This document shows positions 1-6,104 of a stretch of 10,500 bases of DNA, piece after piece. Made by a program: the position numbers and the translations under genes. Each line of letters begins with the position of its first letter. Positions within the stretch are counted from its first letter, which is position 1. Origin of the DNA: Verrucomicrobiales bacterium (GTDB taxonomy: Bacteria > Verrucomicrobiota > Verrucomicrobiia > Verrucomicrobiales > DEV007); NCBI GenBank assembly GCA_022424805.1, contig JAKMGR010000296.1, positions 1 through 10,500 on the forward strand. The letters run 5' to 3'. Below the pieces are notes generated by a model, which did no database searches, was not told where the DNA came from, and saw nothing but the letters and a program-made list of their open reading frames with translations.

Positions 1-1364
1 AGCACGGAGTGCTCGAAATCGAGATCAGCAAAGAGAGCGTAATCATCAACATCGGCTTCGCTGATTTCCCAGGATTCTTTTCCTGTGACGGCTGTGAGCG
101 CGCTGGCCTCGGCATTCGAAGAGGGAACGGCGATGACGAGCCCGCCTGCTTCCGCAAACTTCTGCAATCTTGCCCCGGCTTCTGCGGACCACGACCCGGC
201 GGCTACGATGACTTCGGTTTCCTCAGGCCATGGATCGCTTGGATTTACTGCGACGGTGACAATGGGATTCAAGGTCGGCGTTGGTTGCAAGGCGCGGCGG
301 AGGTAGAAAAGCGGCGACCCTGCAGACTCGGCCGGAGTATCCCCCGCCAGAAAATGAACCCGCAATGGGCGGGCGCGGACTGGAGAGACATAGATCTCGT
401 TGTCGAAGAGGTGATTGTCGCCCTCGACTGCGAGAATGCCGCGTTCCGCAGCTTCCGGTCTTGGAGTGGATGTCAGGATGCGGCTAGAGCCCGGAGCGAT
501 CGTGGCTTCGACGGCTGTATCGGGGAACCCTTTCCAGGAAAAAACGGCAGAAGCACTTTCTGAGTCAGCCGCGTTCCGGATCCGGACGCGGTAGACTTCC
601 GCTTCTTCGATGTTTGCTCGTGGAGGTGTCGCGGCAAGATTCGCGGAGAGGTTGCCGGGCGCTTTCACTGTCAGGGCGACCGGTTTTACCTCCACTTCCT
701 CGGGCCAGGCTCCCGCGCGGAGTCGATCAGTTTGCGCACCCTCCTGAAAGTCACTGATGACAACGAGCTCGCGCGTTCGAGCCGGGCTGTCCGCGTCGGC
801 CGCGAGCAGGAGATCAGCAGCTTCGACCATCGCCCCTCCGATGTCCGTTCCTTTCCAGGTCAGGGAGTCCTTTTTCAAAAAGCCGTCGATGGAGGCGGCT
901 CGGGCGCGTTCTCCGAGAGCGGCCCACGATGGCAGGTCCGCCAGCAATGTGAGTTCCTCGTCAAAAACAGCAAAGGCGACTTCGTCATTGGTGCCATAGC
1001 GGGATAGAGCATCCTTCGCTTCGGTGAGGGCTCGTTGCCAGAGATCCTCCCGCTGCATTGACGCGCTTTGATCGACGAGAATGACAGCCCGGGTCTTCGC
1101 GGCAACTTCGTTGGGGAGAGTGAGCGATCGGAAGAAAGGTCGGGTAAAAGCAAAAGCGAGGAGAAGAAGCGCGAGGCAGCGGAGCGCAAGAAGCAGCCAT
1201 CTCTCCAGCCGGGTTCGGCGGGTAAGGCGCTCCGGCGTTTTCTTCAGAAACATATGGGAGCTGAACGGAATATGCTCCTTTGGCGGACGCCTCCGCAAAT
1301 GCAGCAGAATCGGCACCGCAAGGGCGGCGGCTCCGAGGAGATAGAGCGGGAAAAGAAAACTCAC
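1..1364 (-). CDS. BatA-like von Willebrand factor A membrane protein (partial, C-terminus beyond window)
   Basis: The reading frame is open from GTG at 1364 to the left edge, giving 454 complete codons. Residues 1-75 match the aerotolerance-regulator N-terminal (BatA) pattern: a hydrophobic segment at about 3-22, a basic stretch LRRRPP, conserved HIPFSS, then a second membrane segment at about 57-74. A vWA domain follows with an intact MIDAS: DQSAS at 98-102, T173 in KGTDIGG and D205 in VISDF. A beta-rich region comes next, and residues 333-415 look like a glutamine-amidotransferase-like fold. An in-frame TGA lies just upstream of the GTG and no other start codon lies between, so GTG is the only plausible start; no clear Shine-Dalgarno is seen. 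Such proteins are usually 650-750 residues in this group and accompany MoxR ATPase and DUF58 genes in stress-tolerance or protein-assembly operons. Here the upstream neighbour is fxsA, 171 bp away, so any MoxR/DUF58 partners must lie elsewhere. Family call firm; exact role unknown. Confidence 0.88.
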   Translation of the reverse strand, partial: MSFLFPLYLLGAAALAVPILLHLRRRPPKEHIPFSSHMFLKKTPERLTRRTRLERWLLLALRCLALLLLAFAFTRPFFRSLTLPNEVAAKTRAVILVDQSASMQREDLWQRALTEAKDALSRYGTNDEVAFAVFDEELTLLADLPSWAALGERARAASIDGFLKKDSLTWKGTDIGGAMVEAADLLLAADADSPARTRELVVISDFQEGAQTDRLRAGAWPEEVEVKPVALTVKAPGNLSANLAATPPRANIEEAEVYRVRIRNAADSESASAVFSWKGFPDTAVEATIAPGSSRILTSTPRPEAAERGILAVEGDNHLFDNEIYVSPVRARPLRVHFLAGDTPAESAGSPLFYLRRALQPTPTLNPIVTVAVNPSDPWPEETEVIVAAGSWSAEAGARLQKFAEAGGLVIAVPSSNAEASALTAVTGKESWEISEADVDDYALFADLDFEHSV

Positions 1365-1535
1365 GACAAAGAGAAATCTGACATGCTTTCAAATGCCCGG
1401 CGAGCACGTTTTCGCGGGGCGATGGGATGAATCCGTATGCAGAAACTCTTGCCTCTGCTTAGGAACTTGCTCGCGATCGGACTTAACCCTCTTGAGTGCA
1501 GGACCTAACAGGGTTGATTGGCTGGCCCAACAGGT

Positions 1536-2021
1536 TCAGGTATCAGGGGTCGATTTCTCTTCCTGACTTTTCGTTTCGCTCACGACCTCTGCATCCACCG
1601 TGATTACATCGGGGCGATTTACCGTTTCGGGTGGCGCTCCCATGGCTTCTCCTGCCACGCGGATTCGGTCTTTGAGTTTGGTTTTTACGACCGCTCGGAC
1701 GATGTCGCGCACGTTTGGAATCAGAAGAGAAAATCCGATCGCGTCGGTGAGAAATCCGGGAGTCAGCAGGACGGCTCCGGCGATTAGAATCATGAGCCCA
1801 TCCATGACTTCTTCATGGGGCAGCTTTCCGGACGAAATCGCTGCCTGATACTTGTGCAGTGCCTTGAGTCCCTGAGACTTGGTCAGGTAGGCTCCGAGCA
1901 CTGCGGTTATGACAATGATCGCCAAGGTGGTCGGAATCCCGATGCGATTGCCGAGCGCCATAAAGATGCACAGCTCAAGAACAGGGACGCCGATGAAAAG
2001 TAGTAGAAGTCGGAGAAACAT
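1536..2021 (-). CDS. fxsA: FxsA family inner-membrane protein
   Basis: A 161-residue protein with the complete FxsA (PF04186) pattern: VPVLELCIFMALG at 12-24, a second membrane segment at about 29-47 (TTLAIIVITAVLGAYL), then KSQGL, the amphipathic GKLPHEEVMDG at 65-75, and the hallmark LTPGFLTDAIG at 86-96 inside the third hydrophobic stretch (about 75-102). The tail after residue 115 is hydrophilic and acidic, so presumably cytoplasmic. In E. coli, overexpressed FxsA suppresses F-exclusion of phage T7 by interacting with the F-encoded PifA; its housekeeping role is not known. The start is ATG at 2021, supported by AAAAGG at 2034-2029, 7 nt upstream. It lies on the same strand as the BatA-like gene, 171 bp before it; no intrinsic terminator is evident between them, so co-transcription is possible but not shown. 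Confidence 0.93.
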   Translation of the reverse strand: MFLRLLLLFIGVPVLELCIFMALGNRIGIPTTLAIIVITAVLGAYLTKSQGLKALHKYQAAISSGKLPHEEVMDGLMILIAGAVLLTPGFLTDAIGFSLLIPNVRDIVRAVVKTKLKDRIRVAGEAMGAPPETVNRPDVITVDAEVVSETKSQEEKSTPDT

Positions 2022-2232
2022 GGTTTTGCCTTTTGGTTCCTTGTAATTGATACGTGCAATTGCCCCGAATCATACAGTGGAATTTCACCGTGATTTTGTA
2101 ACGCGTTGACAGCTTTTGCGATGATCAGGTTACACTGGGGCTATAAAGTGATTACCTACACCGTCCGATATTGGTGGTAGCAGAAATTTGCCACACGGTT
2201 TCGCCGAGGCACTACGCAGTTTCGACGAGACG
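2022..2232. other. Spacer between fxsA start and the dehydrogenase 3' end
   Basis: No convincing gene lies in these 211 bp. The stretch is AT-richer than its flanks. It holds a possible fxsA -10 box, a plus-strand TTGACA (2106-2111) with TACACT 19 nt later, an inverted pair TGTAAC (2097-2102) / GTTACA (2129-2134), and an imperfect hairpin CTACACC (2156-2162) / GGTGGTAG (2173-2180) that may lie at the end of the dehydrogenase transcript but has no T-tract. Confidence 0.4.
2069..2074 (-). promoter_or_regulatory. Possible -10 box for fxsA
   Basis: On the minus strand TATGAT (5 of 6 to the TATAAT consensus) lies about 48 nt upstream of the fxsA ATG. No good -35 hexamer is found at 16-18 nt spacing, so this is a weak call based on one element. 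Confidence 0.25.
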
Positions 2233-2250
2233 CTACGCGGTCTCTTCGGG
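2205..2250 (-). repeat. Degenerate 21-bp tandem repeat spanning the SDR stop codon
   Basis: Positions 2205-2229 and 2226-2250 agree at 18 of 25 bases with a period of 21 bp. A weaker third unit continues to the left. On the minus strand each of the two good units contains GCGTAG; the first of these is the actual stop codon of the dehydrogenase. The period equals seven codons. Confidence 0.5.
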
Positions 2251-3015
2251 GATATCGCGGCAATGCTTGAGACGATACCCGCCATCGACGGGCAGGATCG
2301 TGCCGGTGATGTAGTCAGCTTCGCGGGAGCAGAGATAGGCGGCGGCATGCCCGACGTCCTCCGGTAATCCGAGCCGTCCCCAGGGGAGTTTTTTCGCCTC
2401 TGCGGCCATGGTTTCGTCGTTGTAATGATGACGTTCGCCCGGAGTATCGATCCAGCCGGGTTCAATCGAATTGACGTTGATGTGGTGCTCGAAAAGCTCT
2501 ACGGCCATAGTCTGCATCATGGTATTTACGGCGGCTTTGGCAGAACTGTAGGCGACGCACCGGGCATTGGGAATGCGGGCGAGGACGCTGGTGATGAAGA
2601 CTATTTTCCCCGTCTTGTCGTTTTCCACGAGATGCTGGCAAACGAGTTGGCTCATGTTAAAGGCGCCGAGAAGAGCGGAATCGAGAATTGCCTCGAAGTC
2701 TTCGGGCTTGTAGTCGAGAAAGCTTTCCCGGCGATTGAAAGCGGGGACGTGGACGAGGCAATCGACCGTGCCGAATTCTTCGAGGGCGGCCTGAAGGGTG
2801 TTTTCCGACCCTTCGCGGGTGAAGGCATCAGACTCGACGCCGACACACGACACTCCGAGATTCCGAATCGTTTCCACGCCGCTGGCTAGTTCTTCGCTGC
2901 CGGGTCGATCGGATAAAACAATCGATGCTCCGGCACGCGCCAGCTGCTCTGCACAGCCGAGGCCGATTCCGCGTGCTCCTCCGGTGATGATGGCGACTTT
3001 TCCTTCCAGGCTCAT
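2233..3015 (-). CDS. Short-chain dehydrogenase/reductase (SDR) family oxidoreductase
   Basis: A 260-residue classical-length SDR with one Rossmann domain. Seen: the cofactor motif TGGARGIG at 11-18, D36 at the end of beta-2 (which generally favours NAD(H) over NADP(H)), S143 in FITSV, the YxxxK pair Y156/K160, the PG motif at 186-187 followed by WIDTPGERHHY, and the C-terminal signature ADYITGTILPVDGGY. Two usual motifs are altered: NNAG is HVPA (89-92), and the fourth member of the catalytic tetrad, the Asn in the usual vNltG segment, is Ala114 (LDSALLG). The GWIDTPGER and LPWGRLGLPED segments resemble a group of SDRs often auto-annotated as glucose 1-dehydrogenase; the substrate cannot be inferred from sequence. 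The start is ATG at 3015 and it matches the normal SDR N-terminus; no Shine-Dalgarno is seen. Divergent from apt across 106 bp and apparently monocistronic. Confidence 0.93.
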   Translation of the reverse strand: MSLEGKVAIITGGARGIGLGCAEQLARAGASIVLSDRPGSEELASGVETIRNLGVSCVGVESDAFTREGSENTLQAALEEFGTVDCLVHVPAFNRRESFLDYKPEDFEAILDSALLGAFNMSQLVCQHLVENDKTGKIVFITSVLARIPNARCVAYSSAKAAVNTMMQTMAVELFEHHINVNSIEPGWIDTPGERHHYNDETMAAEAKKLPWGRLGLPEDVGHAAAYLCSREADYITGTILPVDGGYRLKHCRDIPEETA

Positions 3016-3121
3016 GTTGCGGAGTGTAGCGGATCAGGCGCGATTTGCGAAAGACTCTTTCACGTGAGTATCGATCGAAACCGACTCTTGACCGATGCGG
3101 CTTCTCTGCTGAGCTTGCGCC
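3016..3121. promoter_or_regulatory. Divergent promoter region between the SDR gene and apt
   Basis: This 106-bp spacer must hold promoters for both genes, but no strong hexamer pair is visible. The best plus-strand candidate is TTGCGA (3045-3050) with TATCGA (3069-3074) at 18 nt. On the minus strand TTCGCA and TACACT at 17 nt would place the start site almost at the SDR ATG. Two perfect 8-bp palindromes, TCACGTGA (3060-3067) and TCGATCGA (3071-3078), sit in the middle and could be operator sites, though short palindromes are common by chance. Confidence 0.35.
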
Positions 3122-3655
3122 GTGACCGAAGAACAAAAACAGCAATTGGAAAGTGGCATTCGTGATGTCGTGGATTTTCCCAAACCAGGGATCGTTTTCA
3201 AGGACATCACTCCTCTATTGGCGAACGGAGATCTTTTTCGCCTGACGACGGAACTCTTCATCGAAACTCTCAATGGGCAGGTGCCGGACAAGATTATCGG
3301 GATCGATGCTCGGGGCTTCATCTTCGGTGCGGCGATCGCAGATCGTTTGGGCGTCGGGTTTATTCCGGTGAGAAAAAAGGGCAAACTTCCTTGGGACACG
3401 ACAGGTGTGGCCTACTCGCTCGAGTACGGCGAAGCGCATGTCGAGATTCACAGAGATGCTGTTTCCGAGGGCGAGAAGGTGATGCTGGTTGATGATCTAC
3501 TCGCGACGGGAGGGACAGCCGGTGCGGCAATCAAGTTGGTGAAGGAGCTCGGCGGGGACATTCTCGGGATGGCCTTTTTGATAGAGCTGGCCTTCCTCGA
3601 AGGGCAAAAGAATCTGGACCCTGACATTGATTTAACGTCTCTGCTGACCTACTGA
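3122..3655 (+). CDS. apt: Adenine phosphoribosyltransferase
   Basis: A 177-residue protein of normal APRT length. The enzyme condenses adenine with PRPP to AMP and pyrophosphate in cytosolic purine salvage. Seen in order: FPKPGIVFKDITPLL (19-33, the APRT N-terminal hallmark), DARGFIFG (62-69), the flexible-loop region PVRKKGKLPW (82-91), EYG (101-103) and the PRPP-binding motif VMLVDDLLATGGT (120-132) with its two adjacent acidic residues. The start is GTG at 3122; it gives the expected N-terminus, but no Shine-Dalgarno precedes it. It is the first gene of a plus-strand cluster; the next start codon is 24 nt after its stop. Identity is essentially certain. Confidence 0.97.
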   Translation: MTEEQKQQLESGIRDVVDFPKPGIVFKDITPLLANGDLFRLTTELFIETLNGQVPDKIIGIDARGFIFGAAIADRLGVGFIPVRKKGKLPWDTTGVAYSLEYGEAHVEIHRDAVSEGEKVMLVDDLLATGGTAGAAIKLVKELGGDILGMAFLIELAFLEGQKNLDPDIDLTSLLTY

Positions 3656-3679
3656 GTGTGTTCGTTCGTATTCCTTCCT

Positions 3680-4414
3680 ATGAGCTACGAAAGTGACGTC
3701 CTGCGGGATTGGTATCTGCTATTTCACTACGGAACGCCGGAGGAAATTCTGGCCGATGCTGGTTTCGATTTGGCGGGTTTGTCGAAAGGCTGCACCCGAT
3801 TTCCCGTCGCGACGGTTGAGGCTGCGAATGTTACCGAGCCTATCGGACGAGCACTCGATATTGGCTGTGCGGTTGGGCGGTCGACTTTCGAACTGTCAAA
3901 AGTTGCAGACGAAGTCATCGGAATCGATTTCTCACAGAGTTTTGTCGACGTTGCGGAGGAAGTCCGGTCTGGGAAAGAGCCGATCTATCGGCGTTATTCG
4001 GAGATGCATTTGAGCGAGGAACTTAGAGCTCAGCTTCCGGAAGGAGGAAAGCCGGAGGGGGTTTCTTTTGAGCAGGGCGACGCCATGAATTTGCGCGCTG
4101 ACCTTGGTTCTTTTGATCTGGTCCATGCGGCGAACTTGCTTTGTCGTTTGCCGGAGCCGCTCCGTTTTCTCAATAATCTGTATGATCTGGTGAAACCCGG
4201 AGGCACGCTGGTTATGGCAACTCCGGCAACCTGGATGGAAGAATACACGCCCGCAGAAAATGCGCCGAAAGGGCGAACACTGGATTTTCTGCAGGAACAT
4301 CTCGCCGATTCCTTTGAGCTTCGCGAGGTGAGTGAAATTCCATTTCTCATTCGTGAACACCAGAGGAAGTTTCAGCTCAGCACATCGCAGACGAGCGTCT
4401 GGGTGAGACAGTGA
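3680..4414 (+). CDS. Putative 4-mercaptohistidine N1-methyltransferase (OvoA C-terminal-type, stand-alone)
   Basis: A 244-residue class I SAM methyltransferase. It matches, from memory of the family, the OvoA C-terminal domain (TIGR04345-type): SYESDVLRDWYLLFHYG at the N-terminus, the SAM motif LDIGCAVGRS (59-68), acidic D83 in VIGIDFS, FEQGDAMNLRADLG (130-143), the strongly conserved HAANLLCRLPEP (149-160), TWMEEYTP (184-191), IREHQRKFQ (224-232) and a terminal SVWVR. In bifunctional OvoA this domain is assigned N-methylation of 4-mercaptohistidine to ovothiol A, after an iron-dependent domain joins histidine and cysteine. Here it is separate: no DinB/sulfatase-modifying-like synthase domain and no PLP lyase (OvoB) occur nearby. 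ATG at 3680 is preferred over an in-frame GTG at 3656 that abuts the apt stop, because family homology begins with MSYE; neither has a Shine-Dalgarno. Probably co-transcribed with apt. Substrate is inferred from family only. Confidence 0.85.
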   Translation: MSYESDVLRDWYLLFHYGTPEEILADAGFDLAGLSKGCTRFPVATVEAANVTEPIGRALDIGCAVGRSTFELSKVADEVIGIDFSQSFVDVAEEVRSGKEPIYRRYSEMHLSEELRAQLPEGGKPEGVSFEQGDAMNLRADLGSFDLVHAANLLCRLPEPLRFLNNLYDLVKPGGTLVMATPATWMEEYTPAENAPKGRTLDFLQEHLADSFELREVSEIPFLIREHQRKFQLSTSQTSVWVRQ

Positions 4415-4453
4415 GGCTACGCAAATCAGTCGTCGACAGAGGGGTGCAGAGCG

Positions 4454-4472
4454 ATGAGGCTGGGCGCCTCAT
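4454..4472 (+). promoter_or_regulatory. Hairpin enclosing the SD-like GAGG and start codon of the DUF1080 lipoprotein
   Basis: ATGAGGC (4454-4460) and GCCTCAT (4466-4472) form a perfect 7-bp stem with a 5-nt loop. The right arm contains the first two bases of the lipoprotein ATG and the left arm holds its only Shine-Dalgarno-like sequence (GAGG, 11 nt upstream), so the folded RNA would hide both. A ribosome translating the six-codon leader would open it. Confidence 0.4.
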
Positions 4473-4474
4473 GA
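4454..4474 (+). CDS. Possible six-codon leader ORF (MRLGAS) overlapping the lipoprotein start
   Basis: ATG at 4454 follows a good Shine-Dalgarno, AGAGGGG (4438-4444), at 9 nt spacing, and reads six codons to TGA at 4472-4474. That stop overlaps the downstream lipoprotein ATG (4471-4473) as ATGA, the usual arrangement for translational coupling. Its ribosome site is better than anything directly ahead of the lipoprotein ATG. The ORF is far too short to judge by coding statistics, so it could be a chance arrangement. Confidence 0.35.
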   Translation: MRLGAS

Positions 4475-5208
4475 AAAATACGATTGTCTATCTTACGATT
4501 CTTTCTGCAGGTCTGTTTCTCGGTTCCTGCGAGAAAGCTTCCGACGGTGGTGCCGCTGGCGGTGATACCAAAAAAGCAGACGGCTGGGTTTCTCTTTTCG
4601 ATGGGAAAACCCTTAACGGCTGGAAGCCATCCACTCTCGGTTCTGCCGAATACTCTGTCGTCGATGGAGCGATTCACGGCGTTACAGTCGAAGGCAGCCC
4701 GAATACATTTCTTCTCAGTGAAAAGCAGTTCGGCGATTTCGAACTGGAGTTCGAGGTGAAGGTTCACGACAGCCTGAATTCCGGATGTCAGATTCGCTCA
4801 CGGGAAAAGGCAGAGGCCGACCTCGCCAACACCGGTAAGAATGGAAAGCCGGCGAAAGACCTCAACCGTTTCTTCGGTCCCCAGGTTGAGATTGAAGCGT
4901 CTCCCGGACAGGCAGGATATATTTACGGCGAAGCAACTGGTCGCGGTTGGCTTTCTCCTGAACCAGAGGACAAAGAGCATTCCCATGATTTCATGAAAAA
5001 TGGTGAGTGGAACAAGTTCCGCATCGTAGCTAATGGCGTTAGGATTCAGACCTTTATTAATGGCAACGTCGTTGCTGACCTCTCTGACGAAGGGATCTAT
5101 GAGACGCATCCCAAGGGCCACATTGGCTTGCAGGTGCACGGCATCAAAAAAGGAACCGGTCCATTTGACGTTTCCTGGAAGAACATTCGCATCAAGGAAC
5201 TGAAGTAG
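4471..5208 (+). CDS. DUF1080 (3-keto-disaccharide hydrolase domain) lipoprotein
   Basis: A 245-residue predicted lipoprotein. Residues 1-19 are a lipoprotein signal peptide ending in the lipobox LGSC, with C20 as the lipidated residue. A Gly/Ser-rich linker follows, then one DUF1080 domain (PF06439) beginning at the hallmark GWVSLFDGKTLNGWK (38-52). Further family motifs are FELEFEVKVHDSLNSGCQIRS (90-110), GPQVEIE (136-142), the central GYIYGEATGRGWLSPE (149-164), GEWNKFRIVANG (178-189) and the C-terminal GHIGLQVHG...VSWKNIRIKEL. The fold is a concanavalin-like beta sandwich; some family members hydrolyse 3-keto-glycosides, and PVC and Bacteroidota genomes carry many copies. Substrate unknown; location probably periplasmic, membrane-anchored. 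ATG at 4471 is chosen because it begins the signal peptide; the in-frame GTG at 4411, which overlaps the preceding stop, would add 20 charged residues before it. Last gene before the terminator at 5234. Confidence 0.9.
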   Translation: MKNTIVYLTILSAGLFLGSCEKASDGGAAGGDTKKADGWVSLFDGKTLNGWKPSTLGSAEYSVVDGAIHGVTVEGSPNTFLLSEKQFGDFELEFEVKVHDSLNSGCQIRSREKAEADLANTGKNGKPAKDLNRFFGPQVEIEASPGQAGYIYGEATGRGWLSPEPEDKEHSHDFMKNGEWNKFRIVANGVRIQTFINGNVVADLSDEGIYETHPKGHIGLQVHGIKKGTGPFDVSWKNIRIKELK

Positions 5209-5233
5209 AATCTTTCTCCCTTCCGAGTCGAAC

Positions 5234-5269
5234 CGCGTTGGTGCGAGTGATCGTGCTAACGCGTTTTTT
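5234..5269 (+). terminator. Intrinsic terminator of the apt cluster
   Basis: The arms 5234-5246 and 5251-5263 form a 13-bp stem (CGCGTT pairs with AACGCG at the base; three G-T wobbles inside) closed by a GTGA tetraloop of the GNRA type, followed directly by six T (5264-5269). It begins 26 nt after the lipoprotein stop. There is no T-tract on the opposite strand, so it serves the plus-strand cluster and not the convergent hydrolase gene. Confidence 0.85.
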
Positions 5270-5279
5270 GTGTCTTCTT

Positions 5280-6098
5280 CTATTCGCCCCAGATTCTCAC
5301 CAATTCGGGTGCGATACTCCCAACAATGTTGTTGTGCCCGGCTCCGCGAACCGATAGGAATCGAATTTTAGTGTTCGATTTGTCTCTGGCAGCCAGCTCT
5401 CGTCCCATCGAGTCGGGAATGAGATTGTCGGAGTCTCCGTGAAAGATCGTCAAATCGAACTGGCGGCCGGAGGCGAGCAGTTTGTCGACGGATTTTTCGT
5501 TGTCGTATCGATGGCGAAGGAGAGGAACGACAACCGTTCCCATCTGCCTGCGAGCCATCGCCGCCATCGTTGTGAAGGGGGCAATGGCAATAACTCGATT
5601 CAGCCCGTGACGTTGTGCGAAGTCGAGGGCGACGGCACAACCGAGAGAGTGCCCGGTCGCGCTGGAGCGCTGGAGAAGGTCGTTCTCGGACAGGTCGAAA
5701 CTTTCTGCGACTGCGGGGATGGCGGCATCGATAGATCTCGCGATCCGGTCCGGACTGGCACTACCCTTGTTGAATCCGTATCCGGGATAATCGAAGAGAA
5801 CGAATGCGACTTCGGGATTTTTGACGGCTTCGGTCAGCTCGAGCCAGTCAAGACCGACAGATCCGTTTCCGCTGAAGATCCACCAGATTCGTTTCGGTGA
5901 CACGTTGCCTTCCCGATTGGGCAGAAGAAGATACTGTTTCTTTCCGCCCGACAAGAAAGACAGGGCCTTTACTCGAGCAAGACCTTCTGTTGAAGAGTGA
6001 TACTTTCGCGGAAAGTAAATGAAGCGACCCTGACAAAGATATATCACAACGACGAAAAAGAGAGCCAGTCCGAGAACGGTCAGCAGCAGCCCCTTCAT
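5280..6098 (-). CDS. Membrane-anchored alpha/beta hydrolase (BEM46/ABHD13-like)
   Basis: A 272-residue serine hydrolase. Residues 3-22 form one hydrophobic N-terminal segment that reads as an uncleaved membrane anchor, followed by RFIYFPRKYH. The alpha/beta-hydrolase core shows FSGNGS (75-80, oxyanion region), LFDYPGYGFNKG (101-112), the nucleophile elbow GHSLG with S151, FHGDSDNLIP (219-228) with D224 the likely catalytic acid, and GAGHNN with H255. The DYPGYG and elbow layout resemble the BEM46/ABHD13 group; esterase, thioesterase or peptidase activity cannot be told apart. It is the last gene of a minus-strand cluster: its ATG is 6 nt after the methyltransferase stop, with AAGGAAG (6117-6111) inside the end of the previous gene as a plausible ribosome site, so co-translation is likely. 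It converges on the apt cluster. Confidence 0.88.
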   Translation of the reverse strand: MKGLLLTVLGLALFFVVVIYLCQGRFIYFPRKYHSSTEGLARVKALSFLSGGKKQYLLLPNREGNVSPKRIWWIFSGNGSVGLDWLELTEAVKNPEVAFVLFDYPGYGFNKGSASPDRIARSIDAAIPAVAESFDLSENDLLQRSSATGHSLGCAVALDFAQRHGLNRVIAIAPFTTMAAMARRQMGTVVVPLLRHRYDNEKSVDKLLASGRQFDLTIFHGDSDNLIPDSMGRELAARDKSNTKIRFLSVRGAGHNNIVGSIAPELVRIWGE

Positions 6099-6104
6099 CC
6101 GGAT

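Noticed and set aside
9..1430. Several open frames on both strands (for example 9-563 plus, 985-1407 minus, 1068-1430 plus) in the left kilobase
   Set aside because: The minus frame from 1364 to the edge gives a continuous BatA/vWA protein with two membrane segments and a full MIDAS, which accounts for the whole region; the others are shadows.
1365..1535. A terminator between fxsA and the BatA-like gene
   Set aside because: Only short stems (TTGG/CCAA) without a T-tract are present, so neither separation nor co-transcription can be supported.
3656..3679. GTG at 3656 as the start of the OvoA-type methyltransferase, directly abutting the apt stop
   Set aside because: It adds eight residues (MCSFVFLP) absent from the family start MSYE at the ATG 3680. 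It remains possible, since neither start has a Shine-Dalgarno.
4411..4470. GTG at 4411 as start of the DUF1080 lipoprotein, overlapping the previous stop
   Set aside because: It would put 20 mostly charged residues before a complete lipoprotein signal peptide that begins at ATG 4471.
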